A stretch of 64,000 nt of DNA. Origin: Anaeramoeba flamelloides (taxonomy: Eukaryota > Metamonada > Anaeramoebidae). Below the pieces are notes generated by a model. That model did not search any database and was not told where the DNA came from. It saw nothing but the letters and a program-made list of their open reading frames with translations. The translations under genes were made by a program, and so were the position numbers. Location of the stretch: NCBI GenBank assembly GCA_027625915.1, contig JANTQA010000012.1:12052501-12116500 (forward strand), read 5' to 3'. Of the stretch, positions 32,001-43,556 are shown piece after piece. Each line of letters begins with the position of its first letter. Position 1 is the stretch's first letter.

Positions 32001-35000
32001 TCTATTAATTAATCATTTTTTTATTTTTTTTTATTAAAATCAAAAATTGCAAAAGGTTATTCGAGAAAAATTAAATGGGAATTCTGATGTAGAAGGAGAA
32101 AAACTGGCAATCTCAATCCACGATATAGTTGTTGGTGATATAATCTATTTACAAACAGGATCCAAAGTACCAGCAGACGGAATTTTGTTTTATTCGAGTG
32201 AACTTAAAACTAATGAATCTGCTATGACTGGTGAAACTAAAGAAATAAACAAATTGCCAGAAGAAGATTGTTGGATGATGTCTGGTACAGAAGTTACTCA
32301 AGGGGAAGGCAAATTTATTGTCACAGCTGTCGGAAAACATTCACAGTGGGGGAAAATTATGGAAAAAGCTAAAAGCAAAGAAGATATGAATACACCACTT
32401 CAAGATAAACTTGAAATAATGGCTGACCAAATTGGAAAACTTGGGCTATATTCTGCTCTATTAACAGTTGTAGTTCTTTTAATCAAATGGGGTTTCAAAC
32501 TTTGTAAAACTTTTATTTATTTTTTTTTATTTTTTTTTTATTTCTCTTCTTGTTATTTTTTTTTTTATTATTTTGATAAAAATTTTCAAAAACAATTTAT
32601 TTACATCATAAAGTTACTTTTTGCATAGTAAATTTATATAAAAGATTGAATGCTCTCATAAATTAAAAATTTCCAAAATTAGAATTTCTTTCAAAATACC
32701 AAAAATAAGAAATAATTAATTGATAGAATGACAAACTGATCATTGATCTAATTGAAATAAGTATTCATAATTTCATACTCAAAGAAAATATTGTAAATTT
32801 ACAAGTTTGCATTTACTCCCAAGCTCAAAACTTTTGCAAAAGACTATATTATACATTTCAATAAAATCTATTTCAGGACTATTCTAATTTTGTGTTCAGT
32901 TCGAATTACTTGCTATGACTAACAACATATTTGTCGACTTAAAAGAATATTGGGTCAAGAAAATTTTGTTAAAAATGAAATTTTTTGTTTTTTTGTTTTC
33001 AAAAATTTTGTAATTCTGGTAAAAATCTATTTTTGCTTCCCAAATTCGAAATTTAAATTGAAAAGGTTGGTCAATCAAAATTCTCTTGTTTCATTTACTT
33101 TCCACTTCATTTTCAAATATAATAGAGTTTAGTGCAAGGGTATAAATATCGTTGAAGATCAAAGTAGAAAGTAAGTGGAGTAAGAGGTCAAAAAAAATCG
33201 ATTTTACTTTTGCCTTGTTTGGTTTCGAGAATTTCGAAAAAGCTTTTAAACCAATCGACGTTTTCTTTTAATTTTCATAAAAATCAATCAAATTTGAATT
33301 ATTTTGAATTTCCCTGAATTCACTAACTTGGAATCATTTTTATCAACTAATGTATTGGATTTCAATCCACCAGGAGAACCTAAAATTCGGATATTCCTCT
33401 TTAATTCAATTAACTTTTAAATCATTTTTTTTTTTTTTTTTATAGACTAATATATTGTATTTCATCCCGAAGAGAAAGCAAAACTAGTATAATCCTTAAT
33501 AGGATAAATAAATTTAATAAATTATATTTCAAATATTTTTAAATAAATTCTTTTAAAAATATTTTTACTCTTCACTTGTTTTAAATCCTTTAATTGATTT
33601 TTATCATTATAATTTGTTTTTTTTTTTCATGAAACCCAGATCAAAAATTAATTCTTTTATCAATTATTATTATTTTTTTAAATTTTTATTATATTTCCAC
33701 TTTACAAATAGATGGAAGAATTAATGACGGACAAAATTTTGAATTCCATGATTTAGTAGAAATCACTGATGCAATTATTATTGGAATTACTATCGTTGTA
33801 GTTGCAGTTCCAGAAGGTTTACCCCTAGCTGTCACTATTTCATTAGCATACTCGATGAAAAAAATGATGCAAGACAATAATCTTGTCCGTAAATTGGAAT
33901 CGTGCGAAACCATGGGAAATGTAACAACCATTTGTTCGGATAAAACAGGAACTCTAACTAAAAATGAAATGAATGTAGTTGAGGGCTATTTCTTTGGAAC
34001 AAAATTTGATACCCAACCAGACATAAATAATTTAAATAAAAAATATTCCGAAATTTTGATTAAAAATATTTCTTTAAATTCTAAAGCTTACTTACATTAT
34101 GACGAATCAAAACAAAAAAATAAAATTATTGGATCACAAACAGAAGGTGCATTACTTCTTTTGCTTAAGGATAAATGGAATGAAGATTTTGAATCAATTC
34201 GAAAAAAACATGAAAATGAAGATTCAATCGTCAAATTAATTTCCTTTTCATCCAAAAGGAAAAGAATGTCAACTATCATTAAAGAAGACAATGAAAATTA
34301 TTTAGTTTTTACTAATGGCGCTTCTGAGATTATATTAAATAAATGTTCTCATTTTATCAATGATGATCAAGAAGACATTTTAGACAATCAAATCAAGGAA
34401 GATTTCTTAAAAGGTATTCATGAAATGGCTTCAAATGGCTTAAGAACACTTTGCCTTACTTACCGAAGAGTTGATTCAAAGAAATGTGATGAAAAATGGT
34501 TGGAAAATGCTGATGAAATTGAAAAAGACCTTACACTTTTGTCAATTGTTGGAATTAAAGATCCAGTTCGAGAAGAAGTCCCTAAAGGTAATACATTTTT
34601 ATATCTTTGTTTTTTTTTAAAACTTATTGTATTTTATTTTAATAATTTAATTTTCTCAAATTCTTTATTATCCTGAGTAAAATAATAATCTTAATTTTTT
34701 TTAAACTTTTTTTCATTAACATATACCAAATAATCTATTAATCTTATTTTTGTTATTAGCTGTGAGAGAATCACAAAACGCAGGTGTAACAGTAAGAATG
34801 GTTACAGGCGATAATATTGAAACTGCTAAGCACATTGCCAAAGAATGTGGAATTTTAACAGAAGATGGCATTGCAATCGAAGGTTTCACATTCCGGAAAA
34901 TGGAAATTGAAGAAAAAAAAAAAGTTATTCCAAATCTTCAAGTTTTAGCACGTTCTTCACCACAAGATAAATACGATTTAGTCACTCTTTTAAAAGAAAT

Positions 35001-36071
35001 GGGCGAAGTTGTAAGTGTAACTGGTGATGGTACTAATGATGCTCCAGCACTAAATCAAGCACACGTCGGATTGTCAATGGGTATAACCGGCACTGATGTT
35101 GCAAAGGAAGCTTCAGATATTGTCATTTTAGATGACAATTTTAAATCCATAGTTTTGGCTAGTAAGCTTTTATTTTTATTTCTTGGTCTTTTTTGTTTTT
35201 TTTTTTATTGTATCGTATTAAAAATGAGAGTAAAGAAAAAATCTTCTTTTTTAAAAAAATTGGGGTAAAAACAAGTTTAAAAATGAAAATTTTCTAAAAA
35301 TATTATGATCTATTTCCATGAAAAATTGCTAAAAATGTACTTATTTATTTCCATCATATTTGATAATTAAAAATGGTTTCTTTCCATCATTTATTTGAAT
35401 AAATAGTCATGTGGGGAAGATCAGTTTACGATAACATTCGAAAATTTTTACAATTTCAACTCACAGTTAATGTAGTAGCTCTTGTCACAAGCTTTTTAGC
35501 AGCCGTTTCTGGACAAGGAATTCCATTAAAGGCCGTACAATTACTTTGGGTAAACTTAATTATGGACACTCTTGCTGCACTTGCACTTGGAACTGAACCA
35601 CCAACAAAAGATTTGCTGAACCGCTTGCCCTATAAAAAATCATCTTCTCTTCTGAATGGAATTATGAAACGAAACATCGCTGCTCAATCTGTTTTCCAAC
35701 TTATTGTCCTTTTCATAATCTTACAATTTGGTGGCAATTTCTTTGGTCTTGATCCTTTAGTAGATGAAGACAAATTACATTTAGACTGTATAGTTTTCAA
35801 TACCTTTGTATTAATGCAAGTATTTAATGAAATAAATTGTAGAAAGATAAATGACGAAGCCAATATTTTCAAAGGAATTTTGAATAATTTCATATTTTGT
35901 GGCATTTGGGTTGGTATAATTTTGATCCAAGTATTAGTAGTTGAATTTGGCGGTTCCTTCTTTTCAACAGTTCATTTAAATGCCTTCGAATGGGGTGTTT
36001 CAGCCTTTTTAGGATTATTATCAATCCCCTTAGGATTTTTATTTAGATTAATTCCTGCAAAAAGTGATTAA
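29056..36071 (+). CDS. P-type calcium-transporting ATPase, PMCA (P2B) type, five exons
   Basis: Exons 29056-29583, 32056-32491, 33712-34587, 34760-35161 and 35407-36071 join in frame to 968 aa. All introns are GT-AG (2472, 1220, 172 and 245 bp), and phases agree with the conserved family sequence across every junction. Motifs in order are the N-terminal [16 protein letters not shown], membrane motif PEGLPLAV (Pro355), phosphorylation site CSDKTGTLT (Asp398), a nucleotide-binding domain with TNGASEIIL, the hinge [11 protein letters not shown] (about 701-711), and the M5-M10 region beginning [21 protein letters not shown]. The enzyme exports Ca2+ from the cytosol across the plasma or vacuole membrane using ATP. 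The protein ends directly after the last membrane segment, with no long C-terminal calmodulin-binding tail like that of animal PMCA, so it resembles yeast PMC1-type pumps. An in-frame TTG upstream is not needed. Confidence 0.95.
30655..31215 (+). repeat. Dispersed repeat R2, copy 1, inside an intron
   Basis: It aligns with 61575-62195. Landmarks are AATAATACAC, ACTCAAATTCTT, AAATTCCAATAGAAA-CAATATGATTT (gapped), a set of AAAAATGTG repeats, ATGATTTCAATTTTG, CCTTTAAACACATGTA and ACTGGGC near the end. No coding frame is shared. Confidence 0.7.
31211..31400. repeat. 185-bp direct repeat, copy in intron 1 of the calcium ATPase
   Basis: Matches 28605-28795 as described there. It directly follows the right end of R2 copy 1. 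Confidence 0.6.
32492..33711 (+). other. 1.22-kb intron 2 of the calcium ATPase gene
   Basis: It runs from GTTTCA to AATAG. It carries two imperfect direct copies of about 50 bp (about 33335-33380 and 33430-33480, ACTAATGTATTGGATTTCAAT-like) separated by about 50 bp. No coding sequence was seen. Confidence 0.8.
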
Positions 36072-39062
36072 AAAGGAACATTTATTTTATTGCAAATCCA
36101 CTGCTATCAATATCACTTACTATTCTGATATATACATATAGAGAGTTAATTAGAATGTATATTTTTATATAAATATATTTATGTGGATTTATACATCAAA
36201 AATTAATAAATTAAAAAACTCCTCATTTATTATTTTTTTTTTTTTTTATTTTATTTTTTAATTAAATAAATTTTTTACAAATTTTATTCTGATAAAGATA
36301 GATAAAAGGTCTAATATTGGATTATTTTCGTTAAATTTAGTTCTTTATTTCTTAAATTTCGAACTTTTACAAATGAATTAAATAGAGATTTAGATATTTT
36401 AAAAAAATATATCTGAATAATGCTCATTTATAGAAAAGGAAAAATGTAAAAAATGTAGTTAGTGTAATCAATATTATAAAAATATAAATTAATTTCATAG
36501 GGTATTGTGAAAGATATAAATCTATTTGAATCAAAAAATAAATTATCAAAAATTGTAGATAATAAACTATATTAAAAGGTTATACTATAAGACATAGTTA
36601 ATAATTTATTAATTTATTTTTTCGATGTGTGAGTCTAATAGTTGACAGGGTATGAGCTTTTCATATAAAAAAATATTCCAAAATAGAGATAAAATACAAA
36701 AATATTTTGGATTATTCTTTGTTTTTTTCTTTGAATAGTTAAAATTTAATAAAAGCTATTAGAAATTTTTTAGTAATGTATAGAATTCATTTAAATCCAT
36801 TTTTTCTCAAAAATGTATGATCATTATTTCTTTATTAAACAAAAAAATATTTTTTTTTTAATCATTTCTCTTGACATCTTTTTACAATTTTAATTTTCAT
36901 TTAGATATTAAATTCAAAATCTGACAAAAACTTTCCCACAAAACCTCAACCTAAATTCGTCTTCAAACTTACATTTGAATTTTGAGAGAAATGTTATAAA
37001 CTAAAAAATTGTCTATAAACCATTTTTTTTTGTGTTTTTGACATTGGAGATTCGATACAAAATATCAAATGGGGTAAATGTCATATATGAAATACATTAC
37101 TCGGAACTTCAACTAAAGAAAAAACAAAAAGAACCAAGATAAATAAAGCGAAAAGCAGAACTCATTTGATGTACTTAATCTGATTTATCGAGACAATAGA
37201 ACAATTCAAGTAACCCATTAGTTAAAACGTATAGATAATTTAATCTTTTTAAGTTAGAGTTGTTGATTGATAGATTTTGAAATTATTTTCATTATTTCGG
37301 CTAGAAAATAATGATGATTTTTCCTAATCATTTTTAAGTAAACTACAAAGTGTGTTTGAGTTTAGATATTTCTAAAAAATTTATTATTCATTTTTCACTT
37401 TGGAAAAAAACCTATTTTGATTATTTGTTCAAAATTAGACAATATTTGGATGGAAATAAAATCAAAATTTGAAATAGATTCGAATAAAAGGTTTTTAAAT
37501 TGGTTGGTAACAAGAAAAAATCGTCCTTAAGTAAGCAAGTACATTTTACCATTTTAAAAAATTTTAATTGCGTTAACATTACTGAAAAATATTTTTTTAG
37601 AGTGCCACCAGATATTGAAACTTTGAAATCAAAACACCATCCGCTAATTTATTCGTGAAAAGAATCAAAGTAATTCAGAGTTGAATCTTTCATTTTTCAA
37701 TTTTTTGAACATTTTTTTTGATTCAATTTTTGATTTTATTAAATTTTGTAATGGATCTAGAGATGTGTTTATCTGAACTATTGAAATTAACTAAAGAGTT
37801 AAATAAAAAAATAGAACCAAAAGGGTGTACATTTGTAACAAATATTTTCTTTTAGAAGACCAAACACAAAAGATCACAATTCGAAATAAATTTGTTGAAA
37901 AAGAATGAAAAAAAAAAAATTGATAAAAGCCTATTTTCGAAGATTAGTTTTCTTTATCTTCTTAGTTTGTCTCAACCCAAACTATTTTTTTCCTTGAATT
38001 TCTCGCCCCAGTTACTATTTATTATTATTTTAAAAAACGTTTTGTGACAAATTTGCTTTCAAAATTCTTTTTTAAAATATTTTTATCAAACAAAGCCAAA
38101 ACAAGGAATACTATTTCAAAAATTAAAATAAAGGAGTTGAATTCTTGGAATCAAAAAATAGTTACAAAAGATTCAAATCAAAATAATTGAAAAATTCAAT
38201 ATCAAATTTTAATCAGATTCAGAATTTTTTTGAGTTCTCATTTTAATGGAAAATAACTAATTATAAAATCAAACGAATTTGTCCAATAAACCCTCACTCT
38301 CAAGAAGAATTAAAAAAATCTCTGATTTTCTGAACTCAAACTAGAATTAGCTGAATTAAATGAAAATAGGAATTTTAAATTCATTTTGGAAATTCTTTCG
38401 AAATAAACAGTAATTTGTTTTTCAAAAATTTACCAAACAAAATTATTTTCATCAAGATAAAAAAATAAAACCAAATAAAGAATAAGTAATTGTGTAAAAT
38501 TTTATCGACAAGATCAAGTAATAAATGATTTTTATTTATTTTTTTTTGATCATTCTTTTCATTTTTTGATTTCCAGTTTTTTTGTTGGTATGAAAATATC
38601 TTATACTAGGATATATTCCACTCTAGTATTTATTAAAATATCAATTTATTTGGCTAAAAAAATGATTTAAAGAATTCAGTTTCACATAAATGGTGGCACT
38701 CAAAAAATGAAAAATGTACTTATACCCTTAAAAATGAAAAGGATTTGTGGTAATTTTTCTTTTTAATTTTATCAATAAAAAATAATACACTTTCAGACGA
38801 TCACTATTCCAGAGCAAGTTGCTACTTGCGTCTCAGAAAAATTATCTTGTTGTGTGGATTTTGAATAAGAAAAAAAACGTTAAATTTTTGTGCTAACTCT
38901 GAATTACAAAAGTGCATTTTCATGGGTATAAAAATTAGACTGAATATACAAAAAGATCATTTTTTTTTTTCTTTTATTTTCTCCAAACAAATCTTCTCAT
39001 TTATTTTTTGCTACTTCCCAAAATTAACACTCTTCATTTTTTCTTGTGGGCTACTTCTTCTT
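36072..39062. other. Intergenic region with possible 5' exons of the next gene
   Basis: From 36072 to about 38700 it is AT-rich with no gene and no repeat that I could match. At 38707 an ATG opens a short frame that reaches a GTAATT donor at 38750. A good acceptor (ACACTTTCAG) ends at 38796 and is followed by a less AT-rich stretch (38797-38865) that reads DDHYSRASCYLRLRKI in the joined frame. These may be 5' exons of the PIP-box gene, joined to an acceptor near 39115 (T-run followed by AG). Confidence 0.4.
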
Positions 39063-40739
39063 ATGTTTGCTAATTTACATTTAACATCTACAAATGAAGT
39101 TAAATTTTTTTTTAGTCGCAGCTTTGTTCATTTCAATAACGAGCAGTGGTCATACGAACCAATTAACCTAAAGGGTCCTTGGGTTAAAGGCCCTGTGTAT
39201 TTAAGGATTTCAACAACCCAAAAGCCGATCAAGGAAAATATGTTCCCGACTGTGTCTGAGTTTTATAACATCAATATCCTCAAGTCTTCGATACAGAAAT
39301 GTGTCAGGAGGATGCGAGCAGAAAGCGTTGTACGTTTATCCTTGCAAATGATGATCCAAGATTTTGATGCATACATTCGGCGTCTACCTGTGATACTCGT
39401 GGAGGATAGTGTCCTAGATCATTGTGGATATTCGTTTATCATTTGGATGATGGTTGCCTCTTGTAACGGCTGGAAACCAACAAGGGCACAAATAATTCGA
39501 GTTTTGGAAATTGTTTATCTTGCGACTTTGTCTCGTTACCACGATCATCCTGCCTTTAATTGGAACCAGAAATTTATCAACAAATTGATTACAAAGCACT
39601 TAACAAAAGATGAAGAAGTAATTGAAGAAGAAAAAGATCAAGAAAAAGAAAAACAAAAAGAAAAACAAAAACAAAAACAAAAACAAAAAGAAACAGAAAC
39701 AGAAACAGAAATAGAAACTTACAAAATAATTCAAGAATGTACTCGTAAACCAAAATTAAATTGGAAACAGCAAGCCTTACTTGGAACGTTTCTAATTCGA
39801 GCAGCCTATGGGGGGAGAGAGGGAGATCAGTGTATGTTTATGGGTGCAGTTGTTACTTGGCACCATAGATTTCAAAATTCACCAGAATCATGGTATAGAT
39901 TTTTAGGTTCACAGTACTCGGTTGGTTGTTATGAAAAAATTATGTCTATTGTGCCACTTTTTTCAGAACAAGTTACTCCCAAAAGTAGCTCAAACACAAA
40001 CTCTAGCACAATTTCTAAAACGAATTTATTATCTTGTAAGGGGAAAACTCATCTAAAAAGAATATTAAAGCCTTGTGATAAATTTAAAGAAGCAATCGAT
40101 TACATATGTGTGGGGCAAGTATTAGATCAATTAAAATTAAGAATCAATAATAAATTTACAGATAAAGAATTAAAAAATGCTATTTGGTACCATCGAAGTG
40201 GCAAGCATTTTAAAAAATTTGTAATAGATAGGAGCAATTTGTACAATGCACCAAATTTCCCCACAAACGAAGACAAAGAGATTTCAGATCATGAAAAAGT
40301 TTCGTTTGAATGCTATAATTATATTGAGCAAGATTTTGAAGATATTATCGAAAATAGCTCTTGGTGGGAACCAGCCAGCTTTTACCAAAAGGCTAAATGG
40401 GAAAAAAATAAAAGAAAACGATTCAGATTCGATCCAAAGCAAAGAAAAATTACTGATTTTTTTCAAACAAAAAGTGAAGAAAAACAAGTTAATAAAATTG
40501 AAAAAAGTAAACAATATGTCAAAGTATTAGACAACCAAACCCATTCAAATAAATTATTATACAAAAATTTAAAAATTAAAAGAATTAAAAAGGAAAGAAA
40601 TCATACACAACCGAAAAAATCAAGTAATAATACTCAGGCCTTACTTCCACAGTTAAATTATAATTTACCTTCCAAAATGCCAATGGGCACTGGGTTTATT
40701 ACCGCTTCAAAATTATTAACATTAAATTATAAAAAGTAG
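39063..40739 (+). CDS. Unrecognised protein with a PCNA-interacting PIP box
   Basis: The frame is open from an ATG at 38922, but the first 47 codons are T-rich and look like translated non-coding DNA, so I start at the next ATG (558 aa). A spliced start from 38707 is also possible. Residues about 80-160 (this start) form a helical block, CVRRMRAESVVRLSLQMM then RRLPVILVEDSVLDHCGYSF and IIWMMVAS. The RRLPVI-VED pattern recalls the C-terminal region of RarA/MgsA-type clamp-loader relatives, a tentative likeness only. A Lys/Glu/Gln-rich insertion (about 182-218) divides this from a second conserved-looking block (KLNWKQQALLGTFLIRAAYGGREGD). Near residue 460 is QRKITDFF, a textbook PIP box (QxxI-x-x-FF), within a basic context. 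This suggests a replication or repair factor loaded through the sliding clamp. No catalytic motif was identified. Confidence 0.75.
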   Translation: MFANLHLTSTNEVKFFFSRSFVHFNNEQWSYEPINLKGPWVKGPVYLRISTTQKPIKENMFPTVSEFYNINILKSSIQKCVRRMRAESVVRLSLQMMIQDFDAYIRRLPVILVEDSVLDHCGYSFIIWMMVASCNGWKPTRAQIIRVLEIVYLATLSRYHDHPAFNWNQKFINKLITKHLTKDEEVIEEEKDQEKEKQKEKQKQKQKQKETETETEIETYKIIQECTRKPKLNWKQQALLGTFLIRAAYGGREGDQCMFMGAVVTWHHRFQNSPESWYRFLGSQYSVGCYEKIMSIVPLFSEQVTPKSSSNTNSSTISKTNLLSCKGKTHLKRILKPCDKFKEAIDYICVGQVLDQLKLRINNKFTDKELKNAIWYHRSGKHFKKFVIDRSNLYNAPNFPTNEDKEISDHEKVSFECYNYIEQDFEDIIENSSWWEPASFYQKAKWEKNKRKRFRFDPKQRKITDFFQTKSEEKQVNKIEKSKQYVKVLDNQTHSNKLLYKNLKIKRIKKERNHTQPKKSSNNTQALLPQLNYNLPSKMPMGTGFITASKLLTLNYKK

Positions 40740-41581
40740 AAATAAATTTTGTTTCAAATTGTTGATCAGAAGCTGAATCTACATACACAAATCACATATT
40801 CTTTAAACCCAGATTTAAAGAAATTTTACTTGGAGAGATCAGCCTTTCACAGCAACCGGGCAAAGAATATTAAGATATGTTATTGGTGATATTCTCTACT
40901 TTCAAATTTTGAAGAAGTGAAAAGACAAATAATTACGATCAAAGCCAGAAACCCAAAAAAGAATTTTTTTTCAATGAGATCAAATTTTTTTTTCCATTTT
41001 TTATTGAAAAAGAAAATTCTTAAAACGATTTTAGGTCTTTTCTTATTAAAATTTTCTAACCTGTTCATTACTCATTATCATCATTATTACACAATAAATT
41101 GTCTATATTGTAATAAATAATATGCAAAGATTTATTATTATTATTTTTTTTTTGAGATAATTCTTTTGGTTAAACAAAAAATCCTTTTATTTTGCAGATT
41201 ATAAAATATTAGTATTTTTTTAAAGAAGTATAGTTATCATCATTAAAGTTTTGAAACCAAATTTACAAATTTTAATTCGAAAACTTTGTTTTTATTTTAA
41301 GATATGAAAATTTAATTTTTCAAAATATAATCTTTTTAAAAGGATATTTGGGAAATTAAGTAATTTTATCTTCAAAATTCAAAATCAATATTTTTCTGAA
41401 AAATATGATTTCAATATATACAAAGATCCTTGTGAGTTAAGTGAAATGATTTGTTGAAAAAATATTTCAAATAAACAAATTTATGTTTGCTTCTGGTTCG
41501 ATATTAATTTTGAAATGATTACTAATAGAAATTAATTATCAAGCTGAAAAATTAATAAGAATTATTCAATATTTTAGAAAA

Positions 41582-42127
41582 AAACCCAATTCAAAATTTT
41601 TAAACACACCAAAATTCTATTTGTGAAAAAAAAAACTTATCTAATCGATTCTAGAAGAAATACCAAATTAGAATCATATCACAAATGGAAATTTTAACAA
41701 TTGTTTATAATTACAATACCCACAAAACAAAAAATATATAATTATCAATACAAATAAATCATAGATTATGTTAAAAAATTTAGAGAGAGTAAAACAAAAA
41801 AAATGTAATGGTAAATTGGTTTAAATTCTATTAGGAATATTGATCGATCAAATGGTTAGATACTATTGACTAATTTTATTTGAGTTCTTCTATTTTGAAC
41901 AACTAAACTTTAACCTAATATCGAAGGTTCAAAAATTAAATTTAATCCAAGGAAACAAGTTACGTAATTCAAAAAATGAAATGAAAACAAAAAACTAAAA
42001 AATGAAAAAAGAATTTCTACATTTTACAAAAATCAAAAATATTTGCAATTTGAATGAAATTGTATTATTGTGATTATTTGAAACTTTTTTGATGTATGGG
42101 GTATAATGAATTTTACGTATATAGTTA
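41582..42127 (-). repeat. R1 repeat, copy e
   Basis: The reverse complement matches 61002-61534 closely. Examples are CACACCAAAATTC-ATTTGTGAAAAAAA (gapped), ATTATCAATACAAATAAATCA, TTGATCGATCAAA and GTATTATTGTGAT. The outer end near 42127 is less well kept. Confidence 0.7.
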
Positions 42128-42719
42128 TAAACTGTTTATCGGCCAAAGTACCAAGTTTTTTTGAAGAAATAGAACATCTTCGATGATTTTGGTTTCATTA
42201 TTCTACTCAAAAGAAAATTTCAAATTTTAGATCTGAATAATTTTTTCTCATTTTGTAATTTTTTTTTTTTTTTCTTTTTTATTTTTTATTTCTATTTTTT
42301 TTCTTTATATGCTTTTGTTTTCTTTTTCTTTTATCTTTTTTTTTAAAATTAAGTCAATTTGAAAAAAAAAAATGCTTTGAACTTCCAAATTAACATTAAA
42401 AAAAATAAGCTGTTGTAGTATCTTTCAAATTTCATACATTTACTAATAAAAAAACTTATTATCAATTTTTTTAATTTCTAAAGAAATTGTGAATTTTGCA
42501 TGAGATGTTCCAATTAAAAGTGGACAAAAAAATTTTATTTACATTAACATTTTTTTATTTTTGAAATTTATGGTTTGTTCAGCCTTTTCTTTTATGATTA
42601 TCGACTCTAATACGAAGTTTATTGTTTTTCTTGTATTTCTAAACAATCAATGTTTGGTTGATTCTTAAAAATAAAGTGACTTTTTCTTTTTTAGCTTTGC
42701 CCCTTTGAGCGAAAGGGAG

Positions 42720-42724
<5 letters not shown>

Positions 42725-42759
<35 letters not shown>

Positions 42760-42782
42760 TAGATAGATAGATAGATAGATAA
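42725..42782. repeat. (AT)n-(GATA)n compound microsatellite
   Basis: About 16 AT units run directly into six GATA units. Confidence 0.95.
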
Positions 42783-43049
42783 GATTCATTAGATATTCTC
42801 AAAAAAATCTTCTAACAAGAAAGATTTAAATAGATAAAGAAGTAACAAAAAAAAAAAAAAAAAAAGTGTATATTTTGAGGAGTATTTTACTTTCAAAAGT
42901 TGTCTTGGTAATTAAGGTAAAATAAAATTAAAATTTAGAAACCTCTACCAATCTTTTTAGCTTAATAGAATCTCAAAATCCAAAAGAATTCCATTTTTTA
43001 TTTGAGAAAGATGAGAAAATAAACTATTTTTCAAAAAAATTGACTCACT

Positions 43050-43556
43050 TTAGAATGTTAATGGGTGTTTTTTTGGGGGTTTATTCCAGAATTCTTTACA
43101 AAAAATATTTTCAAATTTTTGGATCAGAATCATTTTTTCTATTTTTAGTTTTACTTTTTTTTTTTCTTTTACTTTTTTTTTTTAAAATATCCTGTAGAAA
43201 AAAAAAGAGATCTTCAAAAAGACAAATAATCACTATGAAAATTTCGACTATGTAATGTCTTTGGAAATGGATTTAATTATTCATAAAAAATATTGTTGTT
43301 CAACTTTTTTTCAGTGAAAGTTCAGTAATAAAAAATACGTAATGCTCATTTCAAAAATTGTGACTCACTTTTTTTTAGTTTATGGTTTTATTTTTTTTTT
43401 AATTTTTAATATATCAGGCTTTTATACATTTAGAATGACTTAAAAGTGAATTATAAATCAGATTTAGTTATTAATTATTCTTGAATACTAAAGGATAATT
43501 TTTTTTTTTTCAATTTATTATTTCAGGTGAGTCACAATTTTTGAAAAAGAGTTTAA
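43050..43556. repeat. R7 repeat containing a 211-bp TIR element
   Basis: It matches 9370-9890 plus 10595-10627. Its right half, 43345-43555, is bounded by inverted repeats: CTCATTTCAAAAATTGTGAC (43345-43364) and its complement at 43531-43550. The right end (GAGTTTA) is shared with 8680, 10627 and, more loosely, the ends of R1. Confidence 0.65.

Larger units (their letters stand above)
29584..32055 (+). other. 2.47-kb intron 1 of the calcium ATPase gene
   Basis: It runs from GTAACA to AAAAG. It contains R2 copy 1 (30655-31215), the second copy of the 185-bp repeat (31211-31400), and a 25-base poly(A) near 31780. Nothing coding was seen. Confidence 0.85.
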
